Origin: a virus
DNA length: 64,000 nt
IMG/VR virus record: IMGVR_UViG_3300036790_000317
Coordinates: 33,921-97,920 of that record
Strand: one strand, 5' to 3'
Shown: positions 1 to 9,344 of the stretch, piece by piece
Layout: each line of letters opens with the position of its first letter
Position numbering within the stretch: position 1 is the first letter of the stretch
Program-made: the position numbers and the translations under genes
Notes under the pieces: generated by a model
Database searches by the model: none
What the model was told of the DNA's origin: nothing
The model's input: only the letters and a program-made list of their open reading frames with translations

Positions 1-417
1 GAAGAAAAACGCCAGAAGCAGCGAGAGCAAGCAAAAGGTCGCTGGAAGCGGATGTCTGATGAAGAGCGGACTGCTTTTATGCAGCGTGCTCGTGATAGCC
101 AGCGCCGCGGGATGATTACCCGCATCGAGGCACTGACGCTCAAAGCTCTTACGGAACGACGCATCTCATCGATGGTTCATTTTCCGGTAAGCCTTTATGA
201 GGCAGACATCTACATCGAGTCTCTGAATCTCGTTCTCGAATGCGATGGCAAATTCTGGCATGGTGTACCAGGGCGCAGTGAATACGATAGTCAGCGAGAT
301 GCTGCAATGGAAGATCTCGGCTATACCGTCATCCGCCTCACCGAAGAAGAAATCATCGCCGGCAACTGGTCACGGCTTGATGCCGCCATCACTGCCTGCC
401 GGGAAAACAACGTCTAG
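1..417 (+). CDS. Vsr/DUF559-like (EDxHD-type) endonuclease, 5' end outside window
   Basis: The reading frame is open from base 1, so the gene starts upstream; an internal ATG lies at 52. The first part is rich in Lys and Arg, as in the DNA-binding regions of homing endonucleases. The second part has a very-short-patch-repair-like nuclease core: EADIYI, then LECDGKFWHG, then a YDSQRDAAMEDLGYTVIRL stretch and a closing EEEI. This order is typical of DUF559/Vsr-fold nucleases and of phage EDxHD homing endonucleases. The gene reads as less GC-rich than the tail genes after it, which fits a mobile freestanding or intron-borne endonuclease. Its target cannot be told from here. Confidence 0.6.
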   Translation, partial: EEKRQKQREQAKGRWKRMSDEERTAFMQRARDSQRRGMITRIEALTLKALTERRISSMVHFPVSLYEADIYIESLNLVLECDGKFWHGVPGRSEYDSQRDAAMEDLGYTVIRLTEEEIIAGNWSRLDAAITACRENNV

Positions 418-429
418 CCTTGGAGGCAG

Positions 430-729
430 ATGGCACCACAGTACGTGAACGTGAGCACGACGGCCACGTACGTGTTCACGCCCGGACCCGGGGCGTCGGT
501 CCAGATCTTCAACTCCGGGTCTCAGCTCTGCTACATCGGCGGCGGGCCGTACGGTGGCACTGCTACCGCAGTTGTCGGCACCGGCTTCCCGCTGACGCCG
601 AACTCGCTGATCAACTGGTACAACGGCTACAACTACGGTGTGGGCACAACCGGCACGACCGCGATGACGATCTTCGCCATCTGCCCCACCGGGATGACGA
701 CGCTCAATATCACTTCAGACAGCTCATGA
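430..729 (+). CDS. small structural protein of unknown function
   Basis: 99 residues, rich in Gly, Thr, Ser, Val and Tyr, with no membrane segment, which suggests an all-beta protein. The ATG follows a GGAGG ribosome-binding site 4 bases upstream. It is the first of a run of closely spaced + strand genes before the tail fibres. A head decoration or surface protein is likely from position and composition, but I do not recognise the family. Confidence 0.6.
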   Translation: MAPQYVNVSTTATYVFTPGPGASVQIFNSGSQLCYIGGGPYGGTATAVVGTGFPLTPNSLINWYNGYNYGVGTTGTTAMTIFAICPTGMTTLNITSDSS

Positions 730-788
730 GCCGTGGCTGCTCACGCCTGGCTAGCAGACTCTCAGTAACGACCACATGATGGAGGCTC

Positions 789-1469
789 ATGCCGCTCTAC
801 ACCCCGCCGCTTAACGAGACGACCAGCCCGTACCAGTTCGACGGCACCATCAACGTAGGCGGCGCGAACGCCAGCACCGCCATGTCACCGATGACGCCGG
901 CGACTCTCGGCCTCAAGGCCTGGAACTTCCCGACATGGCTGGCGACAGGAACCGCATCAGCTCTCACGCTGTTCGGGTCTGTTTACCTGTCCGCGGTTCA
1001 TCTCAACTACGGGCTGTCGTACAACAATATCTATGTCCGCATCCAGGCTAACATCGGCACGGCACAGGCCGGATCGTGCTGGGCTGGCCTCTATAACTCG
1101 GCTGGCACGCTCGTTGCCACGACCAATGACATCAGCGGGGTTCTCGGTACGGCAGGTGGTACTACCGGTTATCTTGCATTCCCGCTGTCAACGACTTACA
1201 CTCCGGCTGCGGGTGGCCTGTATTACACTGGGCTGCAGTTCAACTACGGAACTGCAACCTCATCTGCAGCGGCGTTCTACACGATGGCGAATCAGATTAC
1301 CGTAACAACGAGCGCGGGTATCATCGGAGGCCCGCTGCTCGTGGCTGGCACGAACGCCTTCCCGTTCTCGGCCATCGCCACGGTCGGACCCGGATCACTG
1401 CCACCGAGCTTCGCTCTCGGCTCAGCAGGCACTACTGGCGCATATGTCTACTGGGCGGGACTGGCGTAA
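789..1469 (+). CDS. structural or surface protein of unknown function
   Basis: 226 residues, Ala/Thr/Gly-rich and beta-prone, with a GGAGG site just before the ATG. It lies between the small protein at 430 and the sugar-modification genes. Composition and place suggest a virion surface or fibre protein. No catalytic motif is visible and the family is not recognised. Confidence 0.6.
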   Translation: MPLYTPPLNETTSPYQFDGTINVGGANASTAMSPMTPATLGLKAWNFPTWLATGTASALTLFGSVYLSAVHLNYGLSYNNIYVRIQANIGTAQAGSCWAGLYNSAGTLVATTNDISGVLGTAGGTTGYLAFPLSTTYTPAAGGLYYTGLQFNYGTATSSAAAFYTMANQITVTTSAGIIGGPLLVAGTNAFPFSAIATVGPGSLPPSFALGSAGTTGAYVYWAGLA

Positions 1470-1483
1470 GTTACGCTTAACGG

Positions 1484-2614
1484 GTGCTAGATACTGAAAT
1501 AACTGCCTGTGGCAGTTGCGGGGCCGGCGGCCTCGTCACCATCATCGACCTCGGCCTGCAGCCACTTGCCGAGCGCGAAAGTACCCCGTACCCGCTGAAA
1601 CTCCTGCAGTGCGGGACGTGCTCACTCGTCCAGCTCAGCTACCAGGCCGACCCGCATGAGGTATTCCCGGAAGACCACCCGTATGCTACCGGCAATACGA
1701 CGTTCCTCCGAAACCATTTCTCGTCACTGGCCAGGCAGCTATCGCGGCATCTTCGTGATGGTGACGTGGTCGTGGACATCGGCGCGAACGACGGCACTCT
1801 TCTCGCGGCGTACCCGGGTCAGCTTGCCCTGACCCGGGTAGCCGTCGAGCCGACCGGGCAGGCGGCTAAGTGCCGTGAGAAGGGGCTCGTCACCTTCAAG
1901 GAGTTTTTCAGCCTCGGTGTGGCCAAGGACATCCTGAATGCCACCGGCAGGGCCAAGGTCATCACGGCCTGCAACGTCCTGGCGCATGTCCCGGACGTGC
2001 ACGGATTCCTGGAGGGCGTGCGGCTGCTTCTGGCTGATGACGGGATCTTCATCACCGAGAATCATGATATCGACAGCATCCTGCACGGGCTGCAGGTCGA
2101 CACCATCTACCATGAGCACCTGCGGTACTACTCCGTAGCATCACTATCATACCTGCTCGGGATGCATAACCTGGACGTGAGCAAGAGCGAGCTGATTCCC
2201 TCTCACGGCGGCTCTTTCCGGGTCTGGGCTCGTCATCGCGAGAATATTCTCGTTTTCCGGGAACGAGCCCGTGAGACGGCAGCCAAACTGCATGATCTTG
2301 TTGCCGCGGCGGCAGCGGAAGGCCCCGTCTACGGGATCGGCGCCACGACCCGGGCCGTCCCGCTCATGCACTTCGGAGACCTGGCGGGCCTGGTTACGTG
2401 CGTATGCGAGGTCAGCACGAGCGAGAAGATCGGCATGCTGATGCCGGGGACGACGATTCCGGTCATGCCGGATGAGTACCTCATCGAGCAGCAGCCTCCG
2501 CATGCGCTGATGTTTTCATGGCACATCGCCGGCAGCATCATCCCGAAGCTGCGGTCGGCAGGCTACAGGGGAAAATTCATCATCCCCCTTCCGGAGCCGG
2601 TGATCCGGGCATGA
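1484..2614 (+). CDS. SAM-dependent C-methyltransferase with N-terminal zinc-binding domain (deoxysugar type)
   Basis: 376 residues from a GTG start. The N-terminus carries two CxxC pairs (CGSC near residue 9, CGTC near 43), as in NDP-hexose C-methyltransferases of the TylCIII/NovU type. The central Rossmann domain has the SAM motif DIGANDGTL near residue 100, followed by ACNVLAHV and the family signature IYHEHLRYYS. The C-terminal part (VYGIGATTRAV) matches the third domain of this family. The stop overlaps the start of the epimerase in ATGA, so the two are translationally coupled. The pair probably modifies an activated hexose; the acceptor sugar is unknown. Confidence 0.82.
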   Translation: MLDTEITACGSCGAGGLVTIIDLGLQPLAERESTPYPLKLLQCGTCSLVQLSYQADPHEVFPEDHPYATGNTTFLRNHFSSLARQLSRHLRDGDVVVDIGANDGTLLAAYPGQLALTRVAVEPTGQAAKCREKGLVTFKEFFSLGVAKDILNATGRAKVITACNVLAHVPDVHGFLEGVRLLLADDGIFITENHDIDSILHGLQVDTIYHEHLRYYSVASLSYLLGMHNLDVSKSELIPSHGGSFRVWARHRENILVFRERARETAAKLHDLVAAAAAEGPVYGIGATTRAVPLMHFGDLAGLVTCVCEVSTSEKIGMLMPGTTIPVMPDEYLIEQQPPHALMFSWHIAGSIIPKLRSAGYRGKFIIPLPEPVIRA

Positions 2615-3507
2615 AGGTACTCGTTACCGGGTCATCCGGGTTTATCGGCCGGTATATCCTCGCGGAGCTTGCCCGCCGCGGGCACGAGGCCGTGACATTC
2701 GACCTTGCTGATGGCCAGGACGCCCGAGACCGGGAAGCCGTCTTCACGGCACTCACTGGCTGTGATCACTTCATCGCCGCGGCAGCACTATGCGGTGGCG
2801 TCCGGTACATGAATGCCGTCCCGCATGACATCCTCGCCCAGAACCTGCTGATCTCGGCAGCGTCCAGTGATGCCGCGATCGAAGCGCACCAGCGCGGGGT
2901 GCTGCAAAAGATCACGGTCGTCTCATCATCGATGGCGTACGAGATGGCGGGACATGCGCCGCTCATGGAGTATGACGTGCGGGATATCCCGGCCCCGCAG
3001 ACGGCCTACGGGTTTTCGAAACTTGCCGGCGAGTATCTCGCACGAGCAGCCTCGGAGCAGCATGGCTTGCCGTACACCATCGTCCGGCTGTTCAACTGCA
3101 CCGGCCCCGGTGACCGTGATCATGTCATCACCGACCTAGTGCGCAAGGTAACCCGCGGAGATAACCCGCTGCACATTCTCGGCACCGGAAGTCAGGTCAG
3201 GTGCTTTACCTGGGCCGAGGACATTGCCGAAGGCGTCGTCACGGCCATGGAACACCCGGCGGCGCTGAATAATAGTTTTAACATCGCCTCTCAGGAAGCT
3301 ACGACCATCTTCATCTTGGCAAGGAAGATCTGGCAGAAGATCCGTGATGACGAGCCTCGCATCCAGTGTGATGCTTCTTTCCCGCTGGATGTGCAACGCC
3401 GTATCCCGTCGGTAGAAAAAGCCAGGAGCCTGCTTAACTTCGAGGCGAAGACGCCACTTGACGTGATGCTTGACAAGGTTATCCAGGAGGCACATGCCAG
3501 CACCTAA
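2611..3507 (+). CDS. NAD-dependent epimerase/dehydratase (extended SDR)
   Basis: 298 residues. I chose the ATG at 2611, which overlaps the previous stop as ATGA and starts MKVLVTGSSGFIGRY, a textbook nucleotide-binding start. The catalytic YxxxK appears as YGFSK near residue 130, and NCTGPGD later fits the nucleotide-sugar branch. It likely acts on a UDP-, GDP- or dTDP-hexose next to the C-methyltransferase at 1484. Exact substrate unknown. Confidence 0.85.
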   Translation: MKVLVTGSSGFIGRYILAELARRGHEAVTFDLADGQDARDREAVFTALTGCDHFIAAAALCGGVRYMNAVPHDILAQNLLISAASSDAAIEAHQRGVLQKITVVSSSMAYEMAGHAPLMEYDVRDIPAPQTAYGFSKLAGEYLARAASEQHGLPYTIVRLFNCTGPGDRDHVITDLVRKVTRGDNPLHILGTGSQVRCFTWAEDIAEGVVTAMEHPAALNNSFNIASQEATTIFILARKIWQKIRDDEPRIQCDASFPLDVQRRIPSVEKARSLLNFEAKTPLDVMLDKVIQEAHAST

Positions 3508-3802
3508 CCGGCCAGGTTTCACGAGAACATCGGCCTGCGGGATCAAGACCATCTCGCCGATGGCAGCAAAGCTGCTGATCGCCGCGCTGACGACGGGCCC
3601 GGGATCTCCGCTGGCGCCTTATACCGGCGTAGCGCCGGACTCGAAGGAAGATAACTGCTGTGACGTGACGCTGTACTGGTACACGGCGCAAGTTTCTCTC
3701 AGGCAGATGGCGAGAGCCGTCCAGGCCCTCAAGCCATCTGGTGTCGGCCCCGTTACCATCAGCATGAACACGCTTGGCACGGTTACTTCTGCAGCAGTTT
3801 AA
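3494..3802 (+). CDS. hypothetical protein
   Basis: 102 residues starting at the ATG at 3494, which has AGGAGG 4 bases upstream; the longer reading from 3470 lacks such a site. It overlaps the epimerase end by 14 bases. No motif recognised: a short soluble protein with two adjacent cysteines (NCCDVTLYWYT). It sits between sugar enzymes, but its role cannot be read from the sequence. Confidence 0.6.
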   Translation: MPAPNRPGFTRTSACGIKTISPMAAKLLIAALTTGPGSPLAPYTGVAPDSKEDNCCDVTLYWYTAQVSLRQMARAVQALKPSGVGPVTISMNTLGTVTSAAV

Positions 3803-3822
3803 ATTGGACATAAGGAGCATAT

Positions 3823-5715
3823 GTGCGCATACTATGGCACAGCAACGCCCCATGGATAGGAACTGGCTACGGGCAGCAGACCGCAACCTGGCTTCCGCGC
3901 ATCGCGGCACTCGGCCATGAGATAACCGTCTCGGGGCCGTTCAGCTTCGCCGGCAGCCCGATGGGGTGGAACGGCTTTACCGTCCTGCCGGGGTCACAGG
4001 ACCCGTTCGGCAACGACATCATCGCCGGGCACTACAACTACATGAAAGCAGACCTGCTGATCACCCTCGCAGACGTTTTCATGATGGACCCGAACGTCCT
4101 GCAGGGGCTGAACGTCGCGCACTGGCTGCCGGTAGACTGCAACCCGATGGGGGAGATGGACGCGGAGCGCGTCCGCGCGCTCAGCCCGCAGATCATCGCC
4201 ATGAGCCGGTTCGGGCAGCGCATGATGCAGGATGCCGGCTTTAACCCGATGTATGTTCCGCACGGCATCGACGTCCAGGAATTCAAGCCTCCCCTGAATA
4301 AGGCAAAACTCCGCGCAGAGCTGGGCTTTGACCCTGAGATGTTCCTTGTCGGGCTGAATGCCGCGAACAAGGAAGGCCCTCGCAAGGGCATCGCGGAGCA
4401 AATGCAGGCGTTCGCAGAATTCCACGAGGAGCATCCGGGCAGCAAGCTCCTCATCCACAGCAACGGGCAGCCCAAAGGTGGCCTGGATATCAGGTGCATT
4501 GCCGAGCATCTCGGCATCCTGAACGACATCATGCTGCCGGATCAGTACGCCCTGGCATGCGGGCTCATGGGACGGCAGATGATGGCGAACTGGTACGGGA
4601 CCCTCGACGTGCTGATGAACTGCGCGTACGGCGAGGGCTTCGGCCTCCCGGTCATCGAGGCGCAGGCATGCGGGGTGCCGGTCATCACCACCGACTGGTC
4701 GTCAATGACCGAGCTGTGTGGCAGTGGCTGGAAGGTCACCGGCGAGAAATACTGGGTGCCGGGGCACAACTCCTGGTGGATGCGGCCTTCGATTCAGCAG
4801 ATGGCACACTGTCTCACCATGGCCTGGGAGCATACCCAGAACGGCAAGATCCTTCCCATGCAGAGGGCAGCCCGTGAGTTCTCCATGCAGTATGACGCGG
4901 ATGCGGTGCTAACGAAGTTCTGGAAGCCGGTGCTGGATGAGCTGGAGGACAGGCGGCCGAAGGTTACCATCCTGGATCTTGCCGCGCGCAAGCAGGTGCT
5001 TGCAGTTACCGGTGATGCCCGGCGAGACATGCTGCTCATCGTGCCGTCACGCGGGCGGCCGGAAAGCGTCAGGCGGTTTACCGAGGCGGTCAAGGCGACG
5101 TCTGAAGCACAAACGGACATCATCTTCGGTTTCGATGATGATGATCCTTCTCTGCAGGACTGCATCAGGGAGGCCGAGAGCACGCCGTACCGCACCGGGC
5201 CCCGGATGAACCAGATCGAGTGGACGAACGTGCTTGCGCTGGAGCATGCTGATGATTACCGGGTGCTCGTCTGCCTCGGTGATGATCATGTACCCCGGAC
5301 GCCGGGTTTTGACACCCAGCTCCTGCTGGCACTAGACGCCGGGAACATCATCGCGTATCCGAATGACCTGGTACGAGATGACATCCCGGAGGTTATGGCT
5401 GTCCGGTCAGAAGCCGTGAAGGCACTGGGCTGGCTGGTCATGCCGGAACTGAAGCATTACTTCTGTGACAACGTGTGGGCTGATCTCGGCAAGCACGGGA
5501 AGGTTATCGCCTACCTGCCAGATGTCATCGTCGAGCACATGCACCATCTCCGGGTCAAGGAAGTGGAGCGGGACGCAACATACCGCGATTCTGAGCATTC
5601 CTTCATGCACGATAAGAATGAGTACGAGAAATGGCGGGCGCAGCGTCTCCCTGACGACTTGAAGAAAATCAAAACTGCCGTGAAGACGCCGGCGCTGGCT
5701 GCTCTCGGAGACTAA
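3823..5715 (+). CDS. two-domain glycosyltransferase (GT4-like plus GT2-like)
   Basis: 630 residues from the GTG at 3823, with AAGGAG upstream; an ATG two bases earlier is out of frame and closes after 12 codons. Residues 1 to about 385 look like a GT-B fold GT4 enzyme: MRILWHSNAPWIGTGYG, then EGFGLPVIEAQACGVPV with the EX7E motif. From about residue 400 a second, GT-A-like domain starts (LLIVPSRGRP, GFDDDD, GDDHVPRTPGFD) with acidic metal-binding motifs and a late VIVEHMHHL. Such double transferases add two sugars in series. With the methyltransferase and epimerase it suggests glycosylation of a virion protein or other phage or host target. Confidence 0.78.
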   Translation: MRILWHSNAPWIGTGYGQQTATWLPRIAALGHEITVSGPFSFAGSPMGWNGFTVLPGSQDPFGNDIIAGHYNYMKADLLITLADVFMMDPNVLQGLNVAHWLPVDCNPMGEMDAERVRALSPQIIAMSRFGQRMMQDAGFNPMYVPHGIDVQEFKPPLNKAKLRAELGFDPEMFLVGLNAANKEGPRKGIAEQMQAFAEFHEEHPGSKLLIHSNGQPKGGLDIRCIAEHLGILNDIMLPDQYALACGLMGRQMMANWYGTLDVLMNCAYGEGFGLPVIEAQACGVPVITTDWSSMTELCGSGWKVTGEKYWVPGHNSWWMRPSIQQMAHCLTMAWEHTQNGKILPMQRAAREFSMQYDADAVLTKFWKPVLDELEDRRPKVTILDLAARKQVLAVTGDARRDMLLIVPSRGRPESVRRFTEAVKATSEAQTDIIFGFDDDDPSLQDCIREAESTPYRTGPRMNQIEWTNVLALEHADDYRVLVCLGDDHVPRTPGFDTQLLLALDAGNIIAYPNDLVRDDIPEVMAVRSEAVKALGWLVMPELKHYFCDNVWADLGKHGKVIAYLPDVIVEHMHHLRVKEVERDATYRDSEHSFMHDKNEYEKWRAQRLPDDLKKIKTAVKTPALAALGD

Positions 5716-5782
5716 TGATCACTCTAGCAGCGCAAGCGTCAATCATTCTGGCAATTGACCGTGAACTTTACGGTTTCTGTTT

Positions 5783-7459
5783 ATGATGACTTATCCGGAC
5801 GCGATGACTACCGGTCCTGCGGCGGGTGGCTACACGAGTCTTACTCCCGAAACCGGACAGGTTATTAATTCGGGATCCGTTCCTCCCTGGTGTATCCTGC
5901 AAGATGACGAGTCGTACCTGATCGAGGGCCTGGCCATCGCCGGCGGCCTGGACATCGACCTCACGGGCGGCGTGAAAATCGCCGGCTGCCAGATCACCGT
6001 CCCGGGCGGCGGCGATAGCAACGGCATCGTATGGCGCCAGCCGGGGTGGACCGTGCAGTACTGCGAAATCTCCGCCCCCGACGACGACCCCGCGGACCGG
6101 ATCTCGATCGCCGTCCAGGACCTCGCCGGGGGCGGCACGCTCGACCACTGCGACATCCGCTGGTGCCGCCAGTGCCTCGGCACCGGCAGCAGCGACGTGA
6201 CCGTTACGGACAACTACCTTCACGACCTGGTGTTCTTCACCGGGGACCACTCCGAGAACATCTACCTCGGCGGCGCCGGCATGTCTGGAGTCATGATCAG
6301 CGGGAACACGATCCTGAACCCGCTCGACCAGACGGCGTGCGTGTTCATGGACAACGCATCGGCGGGCCCGGCCTACGACGGCGTGACGATCTCCGGTAAC
6401 TACATCGCCGGCGGCGGTTACGCCATCTACGGCGGTACCGAGAACGGCGGCGTCGTCACCGGCCTGGTCATCGAGGACAACGTCTTCGGCACCGGCTATT
6501 TTCCGGGCGTGGGATCCGAGGGCCTGCTTGCTGACGTGCCTGCGTGGGGCACGAGCGGGAATGAATGGTCTGCTAATACGGTGGGAGGGCTCGTGAGTTT
6601 CACCGTTACGGCAACCCAGGGTGGCAGTACTGCCACGAAGATGGCAGGCGTTCTGGAAGTCCTCACCGAGGCATCTGCGTCACAGCCTGGAACAACTGCC
6701 GCCGCGAATGCTATCAGCGCGTCACTCACCCCGGCATATAACGGTTCGTGGATCTATATCGCAGCCGTGGCTACCGGATCGCCTTCTATTCTTACCGGGC
6801 AGACTACTCTGCAATCGGTTGCATCTACTGACCGCTATTACCAGCTTCGCACCACGGCCACCCAGTCGGCGGGGACGCCGTTTACCGCGGGCTTGTCCGG
6901 TGGCACCGCACTCGGCATCGCGGCAACGGAGATCATTCCTGCGGGTATCCTGGCGCAGGATTCTTCATCTCCGGCTGTATCCGGAGTGGTTTCGGCTACG
7001 TCATGGACCACTGCCGCGTTTACGCCACCTGCCGGGTCATTGCTGGTTTTGATGCTTTCCTGCGAGGCTAGCGCCGGCGTCATGACCATGGCCGTGTCCG
7101 ATACGTCTGGCTTGGGCCTGACCTGGGTGCAGCAAGCAGGCAATAACGGTTCTGCGCAGGGTTACACCGGCGTATGGACCGCGCAGGTTCCGGCTGCTCC
7201 GGTAGCAAGTAGCAGCTCATCTCTGATTACGGCAGTCGGTCCTGCCAATACTGTCGTTCAGGTTTTCCCGGGTGCCCAGGTGCCGGCCATCTGCCCCGTG
7301 GCCAGCACCGGCGCGCCACTGTTCCTCGGCACCGCGGTGACAGCCGCCCCGACGTTGAATACCAGCGGAGATAACGAGAACGCGGTCATGCAGGTGCAGC
7401 CCGGGATGCTGGTGAGAGCCGTGGTGCTTGTGGATACATCCGGTAACTTCGTGTCATAG
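5783..7459 (+). CDS. right-handed beta-helix tail spike or receptor-binding protein
   Basis: 558 residues. About residues 40-260 show repeated short strands of the pectate-lyase-like kind (GCQITV, YCEIS, HCDIRW, DNYLHDL, GVMISGNTI, GVTISGNYI, GLVIEDNVF), the sign of a parallel beta-helix. The C-terminal half is a Ser/Ala/Thr-rich beta domain likely used for trimerisation. No ribosome-binding site is clear; two ATG codons in a row open the frame. Such proteins bind or cut host surface polysaccharide, but no catalytic pair can be named here. Confidence 0.65.
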   Translation: MMTYPDAMTTGPAAGGYTSLTPETGQVINSGSVPPWCILQDDESYLIEGLAIAGGLDIDLTGGVKIAGCQITVPGGGDSNGIVWRQPGWTVQYCEISAPDDDPADRISIAVQDLAGGGTLDHCDIRWCRQCLGTGSSDVTVTDNYLHDLVFFTGDHSENIYLGGAGMSGVMISGNTILNPLDQTACVFMDNASAGPAYDGVTISGNYIAGGGYAIYGGTENGGVVTGLVIEDNVFGTGYFPGVGSEGLLADVPAWGTSGNEWSANTVGGLVSFTVTATQGGSTATKMAGVLEVLTEASASQPGTTAAANAISASLTPAYNGSWIYIAAVATGSPSILTGQTTLQSVASTDRYYQLRTTATQSAGTPFTAGLSGGTALGIAATEIIPAGILAQDSSSPAVSGVVSATSWTTAAFTPPAGSLLVLMLSCEASAGVMTMAVSDTSGLGLTWVQQAGNNGSAQGYTGVWTAQVPAAPVASSSSSLITAVGPANTVVQVFPGAQVPAICPVASTGAPLFLGTAVTAAPTLNTSGDNENAVMQVQPGMLVRAVVLVDTSGNFVS

Positions 7460-7466
7460 GAGGCAT

Positions 7467-7976
7467 GTGGGTAACCTTGTCACGGGGGCCGGGGCACCGA
7501 ATGCCATCATGGCCGTGCAGCCCGGCATGCAGGTGGAAGTTGTCACACTCGTTGACCAGTACGGGAACCCGTTGTCAGGACTGTCACCCGCCGGGTCAGC
7601 AGGCGGGGTGCTGGCTGGCACATACCCGAACCCGGGATTCGCCGCTGCCCCGTCTTTTACCGGCACTGCCACGGCCGGGGCTTACTACGCGAGTACCGGT
7701 GCCGTGGATGTTGCGACGGCTGGCTTCGGCCTGAAGGTTGCTACGGGCGCGAACGCGAAGCTCGGCACCGGCTCGATGAACGGCGGGTCAGCCGTCGTCG
7801 CCAACACCAGTGTCACCGCTAACTCTTACGTCTTCATCACGGACACGTCGGCTGCGACGACGAACGTCGGCGCGCTGACGGTCACGGCCCTGAGCGCCGG
7901 GACGAGCTTCACGGTCAAGTCTACCAGTGCCCTGGATGCTTCGACCTTCAACTACTTCATCGTCGAGTCTGGCTGA
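7467..7976 (+). CDS. tail fibre-like protein
   Basis: 169 residues. The start is the GTG at 7467, with AGGAGG 3 bases upstream; an ATG at 7465 is out of frame. The segment LAGTYPNPGFA matches the GTYPNP motif common in phage fibre shafts, and the end (FTVKSTSALDASTFNYFIVE) matches the head-region pattern of such fibres. It directly follows the beta-helix protein, so the two may form one adhesion device. Confidence 0.65.
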   Translation: MGNLVTGAGAPNAIMAVQPGMQVEVVTLVDQYGNPLSGLSPAGSAGGVLAGTYPNPGFAAAPSFTGTATAGAYYASTGAVDVATAGFGLKVATGANAKLGTGSMNGGSAVVANTSVTANSYVFITDTSAATTNVGALTVTALSAGTSFTVKSTSALDASTFNYFIVESG

Positions 7977-7978
7977 TC

Positions 7979-8302
7979 ATGGCCGGCACCATTTACCTGC
8001 CGGCATGGTACACCTCGGGGGCGCAGGCATCGGTGACGTGCCTGATCCCGTCGGACGCGGCGCGGATGGCGAGCATCCTGCAGAACAGCCCAGCTCTCGG
8101 CACCGCGATCCCGACCCAGGTTACGGGCAACAGTGACCGGTGTGACCTGTACTGGACCTCGACGCCGTGGCCGTCGGGAACGGGCACCCCGCAGCCTCTC
8201 ACCCCGCCGTCCCGGGCACAGGTTACCCGGGCCGTGATGGCGACCGGGATCATGTACCGGCGCATCGACTTTTACCCGAACGTGGAAGGAGGGCCGTGGT
8301 AA
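7979..8302 (+). CDS. hypothetical protein
   Basis: 107 residues, Pro/Thr-rich, no membrane segment or known motif. It starts two bases after the fibre stop and ends in a TAATG overlap with the next gene, so it belongs to the same translational string. Confidence 0.6.
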   Translation: MAGTIYLPAWYTSGAQASVTCLIPSDAARMASILQNSPALGTAIPTQVTGNSDRCDLYWTSTPWPSGTGTPQPLTPPSRAQVTRAVMATGIMYRRIDFYPNVEGGPW

Positions 8303-8577
8303 TGCCAAAGGTTGCACTCCCGCCCGGCTGTTTCGGGCTCACCGGCCCGGACGGCTCGAAGACGAAGCCGGTCAAGCCTGGCAGCAGCGTCATGGTCACG
8401 GACGAGCAGGCCAAGGTCATCAACAGCAGCAGCAACGGCCAGCTCGGCATTATCTCAGGTACCCAGGCCACGGTCATCGGCACGAAGAGAGGCCGGCGCT
8501 GCACGTGGTGCGGCCGGCTGTGGCAGGCATGGTCCGTAACCTGCCCCAGATGCGGCAGGGATACCAAGGAGGAATAG
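8302..8577 (+). CDS. small zinc-ribbon protein
   Basis: 91 residues from the ATG at 8302 overlapping the previous stop (TAATG). The C-terminus has a compact zinc ribbon, CTWCGRLW then CPRCGRD. The N-terminal part (GLTGPDGSKTKPVKPGSSV) is small and soluble. It is the first of three consecutive genes with CxxC pairs. Function unknown. Confidence 0.65.
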   Translation: MPKVALPPGCFGLTGPDGSKTKPVKPGSSVMVTDEQAKVINSSSNGQLGIISGTQATVIGTKRGRRCTWCGRLWQAWSVTCPRCGRDTKEE

Positions 8578-8579
8578 CA

Positions 8580-9344
8580 GTGCCTCTTTATGCAAGAAGC
8601 GATGTGGTCCACATCGCCATTCCTGCTGAGAGCGGAGGGTGTGGCGCCAGTCACGCGCGACCTGTTCTCAACGGGGCTCCGGCGAAGATCTGGCGGCTGT
8701 CCTGTCCCGCGTGCGAGACGTACCTGCGGGACGACATCGAGCGGTCTACGTATGAGATGACGGACCGTGACGGCAAGAAGCACACGATCAACAACAGCAC
8801 GTGGGGCACCCACGAGCTCAAGATCCCGAAAACACCGGACGAGGCGCGGATCGCGGATGACCTGGAAAAGGAAGGAAAGCAGTCCATGGCTGCTGCGTTC
8901 CAGGGCGTGGCCGGGTCCCTGATCGCCGACCGCCGCCTGCAGGATATGGCCGCCATTGATGCGGCCATGAAGGCAGAGGAAGCGGCCCGTGCCGATCAGC
9001 GCGTTGCCCAGCTTGAAACGGAACTAGCCGAAATGCGCGCGCTCGTTCAAGGCATCGCCGGCAGCGTCCACAAGCCCGTGGACGATGCTTTGGCAGCAAG
9101 TACGTCAAGTACTGCGCCGAAGCAGCCCGCGGTTTCTCGAGGCATCTCAAAGCCTGTGATGACCGTGACACCCAGGGAGAAAAACGGCAAGATCGTGCCG
9201 CCGATCCCGTCAGGTTCCCTGGCAGACCCGAAATCTGCCTGCTCATCGTGCGGAGGCTCCCTCAGGGCTCCCGGGTCGAAGGGGCCGACGCCGAAGGGCA
9301 CCTGCCTGGCATGCCGGGCTAAGGCGCGGAGCAGAGTGGCCTGA
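8580..9344 (+). CDS. zinc-ribbon protein with coiled-coil centre
   Basis: 254 residues from the GTG at 8580, preceded by AAGGAGG; the longer frame upstream has no such site. A CPAC pair sits near residue 41, a charged helical stretch rich in Ala, Glu and Lys follows, and a second zinc ribbon ends the protein (CSSCGGS and CLACRAK). The stop overlaps the next start as TGATG. Head or tail-joining role possible from position only. Confidence 0.6.
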   Translation: MPLYARSDVVHIAIPAESGGCGASHARPVLNGAPAKIWRLSCPACETYLRDDIERSTYEMTDRDGKKHTINNSTWGTHELKIPKTPDEARIADDLEKEGKQSMAAAFQGVAGSLIADRRLQDMAAIDAAMKAEEAARADQRVAQLETELAEMRALVQGIAGSVHKPVDDALAASTSSTAPKQPAVSRGISKPVMTVTPREKNGKIVPPIPSGSLADPKSACSSCGGSLRAPGSKGPTPKGTCLACRAKARSRVA

